From assembly GCA_025359845.1 (NCBI GenBank), contig JANYDT010000110.1, positions 1-48,332 on the forward strand: a stretch of DNA of 48,332 bases, written 5' to 3'. Below the pieces are notes generated by a model. It had not been told where the DNA came from. It saw only the letters and a program-made list of their open reading frames with translations, and searched no databases. The position numbers were made by a program, and so were the translations under genes. Numbering within the stretch: the stretch's first letter is position 1; every line of letters starts with the position of its first letter. Origin of the DNA: Acidimicrobiia bacterium. Its GTDB lineage: Bacteria > Actinomycetota > Acidimicrobiia > Acidimicrobiales > JANYDT01. Shown piece by piece: positions 41,136-48,332 of the stretch.

Positions 41136-42596
41136 ATGCTTTCGCAACGATCGCTCGGGTGGCTGCGCTACCTCGACCGGAAGGTCCGAACGCCCGACAA
41201 CTGGGATCGCGACGGTCGACCGCATCCGCACTGGGATGACCGGTCCGATCCCCCGATGGCGAGCTGGCATCGCTTCGATCTCGTCGACTCGTCCTACGCG
41301 ATGGGCCTCATGGCGCACCGCACGCCGGCCTGGACCGAGCGCTACATCGCAATCCTCGATCAGCTCATCGAGCGCCATACGCGCTGGTGGTCGGCCGCCG
41401 ACTGGTTGACCCAGTTCGGTCACGATCCCGATCAGGCCCGCTACCCCGATGAGTACCGACCCTTCATCCCCCGAGACTTGTGGGGCAGCTATGACGTGCC
41501 GGGCTGGACGGCGAACGGCATCGAGCCGTGGGGTGTGCAGATCGATCCGATCGCCGCCGACGGCATGCTCTTCTACAAGGGGTTCTTCCTCGTCCTGCTC
41601 GGGATCCGGTCGATGATCGACCCTGAAGACCGGTGGAACCGCCAGTTCGAGATGGTCCGTGACGGCGGCCACTCGTTCACCTGGACACATTCGGAGATCG
41701 CCGCGCACCTGTGTCGGCAGTGGAGCGCCGCGCCGATCGGGTGCCATTGCGAGAACACCAAGATCTGGCCGTTCTGAATGGCCGGAGCCGGCCTCGGTCT
41801 GAGGCTGCACGACAACCGGCACGGGAGCGACTTCCACGAGCAGGCGTTCCGGCCGTGGTGGGCGTACGCCAGGGAGCACTATCTCGATCTGGGCGGTAGT
41901 TCCGCGCCGAGCACGACGACCTTCTACTACGACCCGCAAATCGACGTGCACCATCGGCTACCAGTGCGCGCCGCCCTGACGACCGCCTTCTACGCCGCGC
42001 CCCAGGTGCCCGGGGATTCGCGACGCCTGTTCGACGCGGCCTGCGCCTCGGCCGGGCTGGACGCGGCACCCAAGCTGCCGCTTCCCGCGGGCCGTGGCGT
42101 CGCATCGTCACTGGTGCTCGCCCGTGAATGGGGGCTCGCCGAGCTCGAGCAGCGTCTTGTCGCGGCGATCGAGGCCTCCTATGAGCCGAGCTGGGATGCC
42201 GGCCGCGGCGAGTTCACCTGGGGCATGGGCTTGAACGAGGCGCACCCGAGGGGTCAGTTCAACGCGTTCCTCGCGGCCGCTGAGGCCGCCGGCCCGGGAA
42301 TGTGGTCGCGGCTCTCGGCGGAACCGGTCGGAGTCTGCCCCCAGGTTGTGGGCGTCGACTTCCCGACGCTGGCCCTGAGCCGCGCCGAATGGGTGAACGG
42401 CAGCCTCCATCTGCGTCTCGCTCCCCTACGCGAAGACCCGAACACGTTCAGCACCTTTCGCATCGTGGGGGCAGAGCCGCGTCAGTGGGACCTATCCGGT
42501 GTCAACGGGGTGACCATGGACGTCACCGCGCGTGCAGTAATAGTGAGGGTCCCGCTAGTCAGCGGCGACCTCGAGTTCTCGCCCGGGAGCTACTAG
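41136..42596 (+). CDS. Linalool dehydratase/isomerase-like protein with in-frame UGA (candidate selenoprotein)
   Basis: One frame runs from ATG 41136 (GTG 41133 adjacent) to TAG 42594-42596, 486 residues, interrupted only by TGA at 41775-41777 (codon 214). Upstream are SLGWLRYLDRKVRTPDNWDR, DGMLFYKGFFLVLLGIRSMI and GCHCENTKIWPF; downstream, with no loss of frame, AGAGLGLRLHDNRHGSDFHE, AFRPWWAYAREHYLDL and RGVASSLVLAREWGLAELEQ. These match linalool dehydratase/isomerase (LDI), whose active site uses CEPDNYFVQC (Cys171 and Cys180). Here Cys205 is the first cysteine and codon 214 is exactly nine residues later, the second. A SECIS-like hairpin follows. With UGA as Sec the product is a C/U LDI-like (alpha,alpha)6-barrel enzyme, perhaps acting on a terpenoid or other alcohol. 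Where LDI has the YKGHL His (His129) this protein has YKGFF. If UGA is a true stop, the gene is split or re-initiates at the ATG directly after it. Confidence 0.75.
41775..41807 (+). promoter_or_regulatory. UGA codon and SECIS-like hairpin
   Basis: TGA is at 41775-41777. After exactly 18 bases comes the loop GGTCT (41796-41800), closed by GCCTC (41791-41795) and GAGGC (41801-41805); G-T and C-G pairs extend the stem to 41789/41807 (7 bp in all). The E. coli fdhF SECIS, as I recall it, also has 18 bases between UGA and GGUCU in its apical loop. The bulged U of the fdhF stem is not evident here. A second possible fold, GGCCGG-AG-CCGGCC (41780-41793), would compete. Confidence 0.6.
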
Positions 42597-42631
42597 ACCA
42601 CTCCGGATTTTCGATCTAACGTCGTCCGGGG

Positions 42632-43405
42632 TTAACGGCCCTTCCAGTTGGGCTGGCGCTTCTCGGCGAAGGCCTTCGGCCCCTCGATGAAGTCCTCGCT
42701 CTTCACGAGCTGGCGCACCGACTCGTAGTCGGCCTCCATCGATTCGCGCAGCGAAGCAGTGTCGAGGCTGCGGTACACGACGTCCTTGCTGGCGCGTATC
42801 GACAGGGGCGAGCACGCGAGGATCAGCTGTGCCCATTCGAGGGTGCGCGCCATGAGTTCGTCGTGGGGCACGACGGCCGTGACGAAACCGAGTTCATAGC
42901 CTTCCTGGGCCGACACGTGGCGGCCGGTGAGGATCATGCCGAGCGCTCGCTTCGAGCCGATATGGCGCGGCAGCCGGTTGAGTCCGCCAGCCAACGCGGC
43001 CAGGCCCACCTTGGGCTCGGGTAGGGCGAACATCGCCTTGTCAGACGCGATGATCAGATCGCAGGCGAGCGCGATCTCGAATCCTCCGCCCATGGCCACA
43101 CCGTTCACCGCGGCGATGACGGGCTTGGTCATGTCCCAGCGCGATGTGAGCCCGGCAAATCCGCTCGGCGTCGGCACGCGCTGTCCGCCCTCGGCCTGGT
43201 AGCGCAGGTCGTTGCCGGCGCTGAACCCTCGGCCCTCACCGGTGATGATCGCGACCCACAGGTCGTCATCGCCGTTGAACTCGTCGAACACACGACCCAA
43301 TTCGGCGTTGGCCGGAGGGTGGAGCGCGTTCAAGCGGTCAGGGCGATTGACCCTGACCGTCATGATGTGGTTGGCCTTCTCGACGAGACAGAACTCGGTG
43401 CTCAC
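42632..43405 (-). CDS. Enoyl-CoA hydratase/isomerase (crotonase) family protein
   Basis: The 257-residue protein starts at GTG 43405 with AGGAGG five bases upstream. It has VRVNRPDRLNALHPPANAEL, the oxyanion segment EGRGFSAGNDLRYQ, VNGVAMGGGFEIALACDLII and FALPEPKVGLAALAGGLNRL, in which the Glu of LPEPKVG matches the Glu144 position of enoyl-CoA hydratase. The late segment has EDFIEGPKAFAEKRQPNWKG, the usual crotonase ending. It is therefore a better candidate for a true hydratase than the copy at 10388-11233. Convergent with the LDI-like gene; the CMD gene lies upstream on the same strand after a ~195-base gap. Confidence 0.93.
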   Translation of the reverse strand: MSTEFCLVEKANHIMTVRVNRPDRLNALHPPANAELGRVFDEFNGDDDLWVAIITGEGRGFSAGNDLRYQAEGGQRVPTPSGFAGLTSRWDMTKPVIAAVNGVAMGGGFEIALACDLIIASDKAMFALPEPKVGLAALAGGLNRLPRHIGSKRALGMILTGRHVSAQEGYELGFVTAVVPHDELMARTLEWAQLILACSPLSIRASKDVVYRSLDTASLRESMEADYESVRQLVKSEDFIEGPKAFAEKRQPNWKGR

Positions 43406-43599
43406 GCAATCCTCCTATCGGGACGCTCCTTCTCGGGCGTCATGAACTCGGGCCTGACTCTACGCGCAGAGGTGCGGTCGGCCCCAGACGTGGTTGCGGT
43501 GGTGTCAGGAGTAGACGCAGCGACCGCCATCGAGAACGAGGCGGTCTTCACCGGCGAAGGTCTGGAACGACGCCTCAGGGTTTGCCGGTGCGCACATCT

Positions 43600-44241
43600 T
43601 CACAGTGAGCGCATCGAGATCGTTCTCATCACGTCCTGATCGGCACCGGCGGGGGCGGCGATCTCGACGATGCGCTCATCGACGTCGTCGAATTCGAGGC
43701 GCAGGGCCCGACACATCGTGGCGTGCAGCTGGTAGCTGGCCACCGCGTAGGTGAGTTCGATCACTGCGGTCTCGCTGAGTTCCGCGGTCAATGCCGCAAA
43801 CGTGGCGTCTTGCACCCTGCCCTGTCCCAGCACGATCTCGTCGACATAGGCCAGCACCGTTCGTTGCCGAGGCGACCACACGTCGGCCACGGCCCAGGCC
43901 GGGATGGCGTTGACCTGTTCTTCGGTCACTCCGGCCCGCCGAGCGGCCTTGCAGTGTTGGCTGAACACGAACTGGCTCCCAGCCGCAAACCCCGTGCGGG
44001 TGAGGGCCAGCTCCCGCAGGTCGGCCGGGAGCTCTCGAGTCGGGCTGGAGAACAGCGCGAACCCCGCCACCATGTGATCGAGCAATTCGGGAGTTTGGGC
44101 GAAGACCGTCCACCAGTTGCCCGGGGTGCCGGTCGCAGTGCCCGGTTCGGCCACCGGGTCGCGATCGCCGAACAGTCGCTGGTAGATCGGAACCACGCTC
44201 TCGGGGGCATCGCGACGCGGGATCTGCCGGGTACGGGTCAT
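43600..44241 (-). CDS. Carboxymuconolactone decarboxylase (CMD/AhpD-like) family protein
   Basis: From ATG 44241 (MTRTRQIPRRDAPESVVPIY) the 213-residue protein has the CMD helical core: GNWWTVFAQTPELLDHMVAG, LREALTRTGFAAGSQ-like LRELALTRTGFAAGSQFVFS, QHCKAARRAGVTEEQVNAI with a single Cys next to the His, DVWSPRQRTVLAYVDEIVLG and VIELTYAVASYQLHATM. Catalytic AhpD needs a C-x-x-C pair, missing here, so peroxidase activity is doubtful; decarboxylase-like or unknown function is more likely. Divergent from the VOC gene with 48 bases between starts. Downstream on the same strand (43505-43600) a short unassigned frame ends before the crotonase gene. Confidence 0.85.
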   Translation of the reverse strand: MTRTRQIPRRDAPESVVPIYQRLFGDRDPVAEPGTATGTPGNWWTVFAQTPELLDHMVAGFALFSSPTRELPADLRELALTRTGFAAGSQFVFSQHCKAARRAGVTEEQVNAIPAWAVADVWSPRQRTVLAYVDEIVLGQGRVQDATFAALTAELSETAVIELTYAVASYQLHATMCRALRLEFDDVDERIVEIAAPAGADQDVMRTISMRSL

Positions 44242-44289
44242 CCGAGCTATCCTAGATGGATCAGGTTCAACGATTTCGGAGGTCGTCCC

Positions 44290-44850
44290 ATGGGTAGCAA
44301 CACCGCATTCGAACTCAAAGGCATCAACCATCTGGCGCTGGTGTGCAGCGACATGGCCCGAACCGTTGACTTCTACACGAACGTGCTGGGCATGCCGCTC
44401 ATCAAGACTCTGGAGATCCCGGGCGGGGCCCAGCACTTCTTCTTCGACTGCGGCAATGGCGACTCGCTGGCGTTCTTCTGGTTTCCCGATGCGCCGATGG
44501 CCGCGCCCGGCATCGCCTCTGCCCGCGATATGCCTGGCGGTGGGAGCATCGTGTCGGCGCATGGCTCGATGAACCACGTGGCCTTCGATGTGCCGGTCGA
44601 CCGCTTCGACGACTATGTCCAGAAACTCAAGGACAAGGGCGTCAAGGTGAGCGCCGTGTTGAACCACGACGACAGCGTAGGAACGGTGGCCAAAGAGATG
44701 CACGACGGGGTGTTCGTGCGGTCGGTGTATTTCCGCGACCCCGACGGCGTGCTCCTCGAGTTCGCCTGCTGGACCCGCGTTTTCGGACCCGAGGACGTGG
44801 GCCACGCGCCGGCCAACGCAAAGGGCGAACGCCTCCAACTCGTCGGCTGA
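44290..44850 (+). CDS. VOC-family dioxygenase-like protein
   Basis: The 186-residue protein starts at ATG 44290 with GGAGG seven bases before. It has two VOC units and the metal triad expected of extradiol dioxygenase-like members: His in INHLALVCSDMARTVDF, His in GSMNHVAFDVPVDRFDDYVQ and Glu in VLLEFACWTRVF. Between them lie YTNVLGMPLIKTLEIPGG and SVYFRDPDG. Substrate unknown, but this two-unit layout suits small-ring or aromatic cleavage enzymes and lactoylglutathione lyase-like proteins. The cupin gene starts four bases after its stop, so the two form an operon. Confidence 0.9.
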   Translation: MGSNTAFELKGINHLALVCSDMARTVDFYTNVLGMPLIKTLEIPGGAQHFFFDCGNGDSLAFFWFPDAPMAAPGIASARDMPGGGSIVSAHGSMNHVAFDVPVDRFDDYVQKLKDKGVKVSAVLNHDDSVGTVAKEMHDGVFVRSVYFRDPDGVLLEFACWTRVFGPEDVGHAPANAKGERLQLVG

Positions 44851-44854
44851 ACCG

Positions 44855-45235
44855 ATGCTGGTCACCCGCATCTACACCGGTGGCGACGAACGATCCCACT
44901 TCGAAGATCTCGATCTGCCGCTGAACGTCACGGACCTCGGCGCCATGTCCGGGCCGATACTTGTGGAATCCATCTTCGTGCGCGATACCTCCGAGGCCGG
45001 CCCCGACGTGTACGACTTCCACGTCGCGCCACGGCGCCAGCTCGTCATCCATGTGCGGGGCCGAACCGAGATCGAAGTCGGCGTCGGGGAGAAGCGAACC
45101 TTCGGACCGGGCGACCTCCTCCTCGCCGACGACCTCACCGGTCAGGGCCACATCAGCCGCCAAACCGAAGGGCCCCGCCTGCAGGTGTTCGCCGTACTGA
45201 GCGGCGCTGTCGACCTCGAACTCTGGCGAACCTGA
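44855..45235 (+). CDS. Cupin-domain protein
   Basis: The 126-residue protein has TRIYTGGDERSHFEDLDLPL, VYDFHVAPRRQLVIHVRGRT and EIEVGVGEKRTFGPGDLLLA, then DDLTGQGHISRQ. This is a single cupin barrel with the first motif HVAPRRQLVIHVRG and the second GPGDLLLADDLTGQGH. The ligand His in QGH is present, the first motif partly degenerate. It is probably a small-molecule or metal-binding enzyme linked in function to the VOC protein four bases upstream. No substrate can be named. Confidence 0.85.
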   Translation: MLVTRIYTGGDERSHFEDLDLPLNVTDLGAMSGPILVESIFVRDTSEAGPDVYDFHVAPRRQLVIHVRGRTEIEVGVGEKRTFGPGDLLLADDLTGQGHISRQTEGPRLQVFAVLSGAVDLELWRT

Positions 45236-45369
45236 CCGACCGGTCCTGCAACGTCCATGACCGGACCCAGCGGCGGCCAGGACTCAGAGTGTCATCGATG
45301 AGGCGCGTTAGAGCCTCACCGCCGCAACGAGACCGTTATTGCGCGCGAGGGGCGGGTAACCTCGCGGCC

Positions 45370-45909
45370 ATGCGCACCCTCTTAGCGCCCGACGACATGG
45401 TCGACGACATGCTTGCCGAGCGTCGCGCCCGCGGTTGGGATTTGTATGACTACGAGATAGACGGGGTGTACCACATGGCGCCGGCACCGAGCGTCGACCA
45501 TGCCGATATCCAACTGCGAGTCGGCGCCGTGATGCTCGAGCTCGCCCGCGACAAAGGATTGAAGGCGATCGGTCCAGCCAACTTGGGCAAGCTCAAAGGT
45601 GACGTGATTGCATACCTGATTCCCGATGTCACGGTCGTAGAACCGGGCGCCTCGGGCTCGGCTCTGCTCCACGCGTCGGTGGCGGTAGAGATCCTTTCGC
45701 CGAACGAAGACGAAGACGCGAAGGTCGCCGACTACGCCAGGGTCGTCGAACTGACCGGACTGCAACTCGACGAGCTTTGGTACGTCGACGCGACCAACGC
45801 CCAGGTCAGAATCCGTGATGCTCGTCTGCGGCTCGTCGATCACAGCACCGTCTTTGGCCGGGCCGCGGCCGAACTCGCCGAGTTGTTCGGCCTCCGCCCT
45901 TCACTCTGA
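45370..45909 (+). CDS. Uma2-family (DUF820) putative restriction endonuclease-like protein
   Basis: The 179-residue protein starts at ATG 45370 and shows the Uma2 pattern: RRARGWDLYDYEIDGVYHMA, SVDHADIQLRVGAVMLELAR, YLIPDVTVVEPG with the catalytic P-D, and VAVEILSPNEDEDAKVADY, the E-x-x-S-P motif that completes a PD-(D/E)XK site. The last part, LTGLQLDELWYVDATNAQVR, fits. Many bacteria carry several copies, yet function is unknown; nuclease activity is assumed from the fold. An N-terminal fragment of the same family occurs at 35853-36026. It is a single gene between the cupin gene and the alcohol dehydrogenase. Confidence 0.85.
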   Translation: MRTLLAPDDMVDDMLAERRARGWDLYDYEIDGVYHMAPAPSVDHADIQLRVGAVMLELARDKGLKAIGPANLGKLKGDVIAYLIPDVTVVEPGASGSALLHASVAVEILSPNEDEDAKVADYARVVELTGLQLDELWYVDATNAQVRIRDARLRLVDHSTVFGRAAAELAELFGLRPSL

Positions 45910-45978
45910 ACAAAGCCATCCTCTTGCTAACGTCATCGGTACGGACGATCCCGAAACCCTAGAAAAACGAGGTGCGCC

Positions 45979-47025
45979 ATGCGTGCGTTGCGACTGATGA
46001 ACTGGAAGAGCGATCCCGAGCTCGTCGAAGTGCCAAAGCCGACACCCGGCCCCGGCCAGGTGGTCATCAAGGTCGGTGGTGCCGGCGCGTGCCATTCCGA
46101 CCTGCATCTGATGTACGACTTCGACGGCGCGGCCTTGCCGTGGGCGCCGCCGTTCACGCTCGGCCACGAGAACGCCGGATGGGTCGACTCGATCGGCAGC
46201 GGCGTGACGACCGTGAAGGAAGGCGACCCGGTGGCGGTGTACGGAGCATGGGGCTGTGGGACTTGCGGGCGCTGCCGGCTCGGCGTGGAGACCTACTGCG
46301 AGAACCTGGCTGCCGCCCCGGTGCCCGGTGGTGGCGGTGGACTCGGTCTCGATGGCGGCATGGCCGACTATCTCCTGGTGCCGGCCGAGCGCCTGCTCGT
46401 GCCGCTGCCGGGCAATCTTGATGCGGCGACGGCCGCGCCCCTGACCGACGCCGGGCTCACCCCGTACCACGCCGTTGCCCGATCGTGGCCGAAGATGACA
46501 CCGTCGTCAATCGTGATGGTGATCGGCGTCGGGGGCCTCGGCCACTTGGCCGTGCAGATCGTGAAGGCGACCACGGCGGCCACCATCATCGCCATCGACA
46601 TGAAGGCCGACGCGCTCGATCTCGCCAAGCGCTTCGGCGCTGACCATCTGGTGACGTCCGGTGAGGGGGCCGTTGAGGCGATCAAGGATCTCACCGGCGG
46701 CCGCGGTGCCGACGTGGTGCTCGACTTCGTTGGCTCGGAGACGACCATCAACTTGGCCCGCGCCAGCGCGCGACCGCTCGGCGATGTCACGATCGTGGGC
46801 ATCGCCGGTGGCGTCGTGCCGTTCTCGTTCTTTTCCCAGCCGTACGAGGTGAGCCTGCAGACCACCTACTGGGGGTCGCGGCCCGAACTCGTCGAGTTGT
46901 TCAACCTCGCCGCTCGCGGTCTCGTGAAAGCCGAGTACACGACGTACTCCTTGGACGACGCTGTCAAGGCGTATCACGACCTCCACGAAGGCAAGGTGAG
47001 CGGCCGCGCCGTCGTCGTTCCGTAG
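45979..47025 (+). CDS. Zinc-dependent alcohol dehydrogenase (MDR family)
   Basis: The 348-residue medium-chain dehydrogenase has the catalytic zinc site GACHSDLHLMYD near 38-40 and FTLGHENAGWVDSIG (H-E) near 62. The structural zinc loop GCGTCGRCRLGVETYC follows near 93, with four cysteines. The Rossmann motif is VMVIGVGGLGHLAVQIVKA near 180 and IIAIDMKADALDLAKRFGAD contains the cofactor-selecting Asp, pointing to NAD(+). It oxidises alcohols or reduces aldehydes; substrate unknown. AGGTGCGCC before ATG 45979 gives a moderate ribosome-binding site. The nearby LDI-like gene could supply or use an alcohol, which makes a shared pathway possible but unproven. Confidence 0.95.
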   Translation: MRALRLMNWKSDPELVEVPKPTPGPGQVVIKVGGAGACHSDLHLMYDFDGAALPWAPPFTLGHENAGWVDSIGSGVTTVKEGDPVAVYGAWGCGTCGRCRLGVETYCENLAAAPVPGGGGGLGLDGGMADYLLVPAERLLVPLPGNLDAATAAPLTDAGLTPYHAVARSWPKMTPSSIVMVIGVGGLGHLAVQIVKATTAATIIAIDMKADALDLAKRFGADHLVTSGEGAVEAIKDLTGGRGADVVLDFVGSETTINLARASARPLGDVTIVGIAGGVVPFSFFSQPYEVSLQTTYWGSRPELVELFNLAARGLVKAEYTTYSLDDAVKAYHDLHEGKVSGRAVVVP

Positions 47026-47039
47026 TGCCGTGGCGTCAT

Positions 47040-47375
47040 GTCGGCGCCCATGTTGACGCCCTCTGGGTGTGGGTGGTACGGAGGTGTTCGTTGCTGGCGA
47101 ACGGGTCAAGACCCATGTGCGTGTGGAGCGGGGCCGTCAGACCGACTACGGCGATCACCCGCCGGAGAAGGTAGCGTTCTTCATGCGTACCCGGTGCGGT
47201 GTCGGCGCCGCGCGGGTGAGCTCGGTCCGAGACCGACCTACAGGTCTCGGTGTCACCCAAATGATCCCGCGGACCTGGAACCACCCTCAGCCCGCCAAGC
47301 GATCGCTCACCACCACGACTTCGTCGCCGCAGTCAAGTGGCGCACTCGTTACGAAGGGTGCATCAGTCTCTGAAA
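47040..47375 (+). pseudogene. IS21-type (IstA-like) transposase remnant
   Basis: VDALWVW then GGTEVFVAGERVKTHVRVER, HPPEKVAFFMRT resembles the Mu/IstA C-terminal domain of IS21 transposases. The similarity then continues in another frame as CRRRAGELGP, RQAIAHHHDFVAAVKWRTRY EGCISL near 47290-47370. At least one frameshift and loss of all upstream catalytic sequence mark it as dead. Inverted repeat ends or an istB partner were not found. It borders the lower-GC segment that follows. Confidence 0.45.
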
Positions 47376-47787
47376 CGCGACTCGGCGACGCACCGGACTC
47401 GCCGGTCCACGCAGGCGCCCAGATCTGGCGGACACGGCTTCTTCACCCAACTTCATTCGTTGACGAGTCGAGGGTCACAAAGTTCACAACACCGCAGACG
47501 TTGCCGACGACTCCGAAACTAGCGCGCCTCAAGCCAGTCATCGACTGCGAAAGTCGTTTAAATCCGGTGAAATTAGTTAAAATATCCGACTCTGAGGAGT
47601 CCCACACGCAGACTCTGCTCCTCACACCCGTCTAGGGCTCTAGCTCGCTAGACAATCTTCTAGAAATTCGTTGCAATCTCCGCCAGCGAGCAATATGATC
47701 ATGGATCTAGGCAAGCGCACTCGGGGCCCATTCATGTCCCTGGTCCATCATGTCCCGGGGTCCTCTATATTAATTAGAAGGAAACCG
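47376..47787. other. AT-rich intergenic stretch without recognisable gene
   Basis: The composition changes to lower GC. The segment holds several CTAG tetramers (near 47630-47665) and a run TTAGTTAAAATATCC near 47573-47587 that could be a promoter -10 for the secreted gene, but no -35 can be called. No gene is seen here. Confidence 0.4.
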
Positions 47788-48332
47788 ATGAAGAAACGAA
47801 CAGCAATACTGAGCATTGCGGCACTGTTCGGCGCCAACGCCATCCAGAGTCAGGCGCAGAGCGACAATAGAACTACCCCTGGCCCTACGGTGACTGTTCC
47901 GGGGGTTCCCGCGAAAGGTAGCGATGACTCCTCCGCTGCGATCGGCGAGATAGCACGAATGAGAGGAATCTCCGCGGGCGAGGCACGGGCTTTACTAATT
48001 CGGCAGGATCATCTTGTCACGTTCGCGAATGCCTTCCGAACTTCAAACCCCGAGGCATTCGTCGATTTTCAAATAGATCCAGGTCAGGCAACCTCCGGCA
48101 CGCTGATTGTCGAGCCATCGTTCGCAGCCGAAGGACAGCGAGTTTTGCGAGATGGAGCGTCCCTGACAGTACGACGAGCCGCTACGAACAAGGCTTAACG
48201 CGCAAGTGAATTGCGAACAGTCCAAACTGAATTAGGAGTCGCGGAAGCAGATGTAGTTTATGACGCATTTTCAGACACCATATCGGTGACATCGTCTCCA
48301 GGTGTTACGGCTGACTTTCGAGATCGAGCTAA
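47788..48332 (+). pseudogene. Secreted protein resembling the pro-region of an S1-family (trypsin-like) peptidase; frame broken
   Basis: AGAAGG six bases before ATG 47788 marks the start. A signal peptide MKKRTAILSIAALFGANAIQ then SQAQSDN is followed by IGEIARMRGISAGEARALLI, DHLVTFANAFRTSNPEAFVD and SFAAEGQRVLRDG, the pattern of pro-domains ahead of actinobacterial S1 peptidases. The frame ends at TAA 48196-48198. The same frame then continues as ELRTVQTELGVAEADVVYDA to the window end, while SRYEQGLTRK just before it is best read in another frame. Two opposite indels around 48175-48213 would explain this. The gene runs off the window before any catalytic domain. GC is lower than average and no neighbour is related. 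Confidence 0.5.

Noticed and set aside
41780..41793. GGCCGG-AG-CCGGCC as a terminator after the TGA
   Set aside because: A two-base loop is sterically poor, there is no U-tract, and the frame continues with conserved protein sequence.
41778..42596. Independent gene starting at the ATG right after the TGA
   Set aside because: Its first residues are the middle of an LDI domain and it has no ribosome-binding site of its own; kept only as an alternative (re-initiation).
43505..43620. Short minus-strand frame ending AGEDRLVLDGGRCVYS
   Set aside because: It looks protein-like but has no start of its own, no identifiable family and is under 40 codons; possibly a gene remnant.

Overview
The window is GC-rich, densely coding DNA, most likely from an actinobacterium and possibly an uncultured Acidimicrobiia-like lineage. 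This is inferred from an XPB-type helicase, an F420-type luciferase-like oxidoreductase, an SCO6745-family protein, a mycothiol-linked DinB-fold protein, a DUF222/HNH (13E12-type) endonuclease, frequent GTG/TTG starts and strong G/C third-position bias. No rRNA, tRNA or CRISPR array was recognised.

Layout. 0-7.8 kb: glycosyltransferase end, XPB helicase, acyl-CoA synthetase, D-aminoacylase-like amidohydrolase, a broken VOC gene, an LLM oxidoreductase and a SnoaL-like protein. 7.9-10.3 kb: a two-gene ATPase/Toprim-like module and a MerB-like organomercurial lyase, all broken by frameshifts. 10.4-18.5 kb: a catabolic and small-molecule block (crotonase, SnoaL, amidase, second D-aminoacylase-like enzyme, VOC, ABM proteins, SCO6745, MarR, GNAT). 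18.5-22.3 kb: a graveyard of toxin-antitoxin and ATPase genes (RelE-like, DUF4143 ATPase, two MazEF-like pairs) with palindromes and a partial duplication. 22.3-28.4 kb: VOC/AraC pair, a histidine-rich membrane protein, a secreted protein, DUF1971 cupin, DinB-like, MOSC and an intact HTH/nucleotidyltransferase toxin-antitoxin pair. 28.6-39.7 kb: a large VioB-like ferritin-domain protein and a signalling cluster (cyclase-ATPase regulator, permuted papain-like protein, response-regulator cyclase with a nonsense codon, Uma2 fragment, hybrid histidine kinase). 39.9-47 kb: HNH endonuclease, a linalool dehydratase/isomerase-like gene with an in-frame UGA, crotonase, CMD, VOC, cupin, Uma2 and zinc alcohol dehydrogenase. 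47-48.3 kb: an IS21-like transposase remnant and a broken secreted peptidase-type gene in lower-GC DNA.

Main discovery candidate: the gene at 41136-42596 is one frame interrupted only by TGA at 41775. The TGA sits exactly where linalool dehydratase/isomerase has its second active-site cysteine (C-x8-C, Cys171/Cys180). Eighteen bases downstream lies a GGTCT apical loop closed by a GCCTC/GAGGC stem, the same spacing and loop as the E. coli fdhF SECIS as I recall it. I propose a new selenoprotein family, a Sec-containing LDI-like enzyme. The main alternative is a nonsense mutation, which must be taken seriously because several other genes here are broken.

Second theme: at least ten reading-frame breaks are visible, and most are single-base losses at homopolymers. 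They fall in small or accessory genes, while the longest genes (1205, 915 and 880 residues) are intact. Either the accessory DNA is decaying or the consensus has uncorrected indels; reads would decide.
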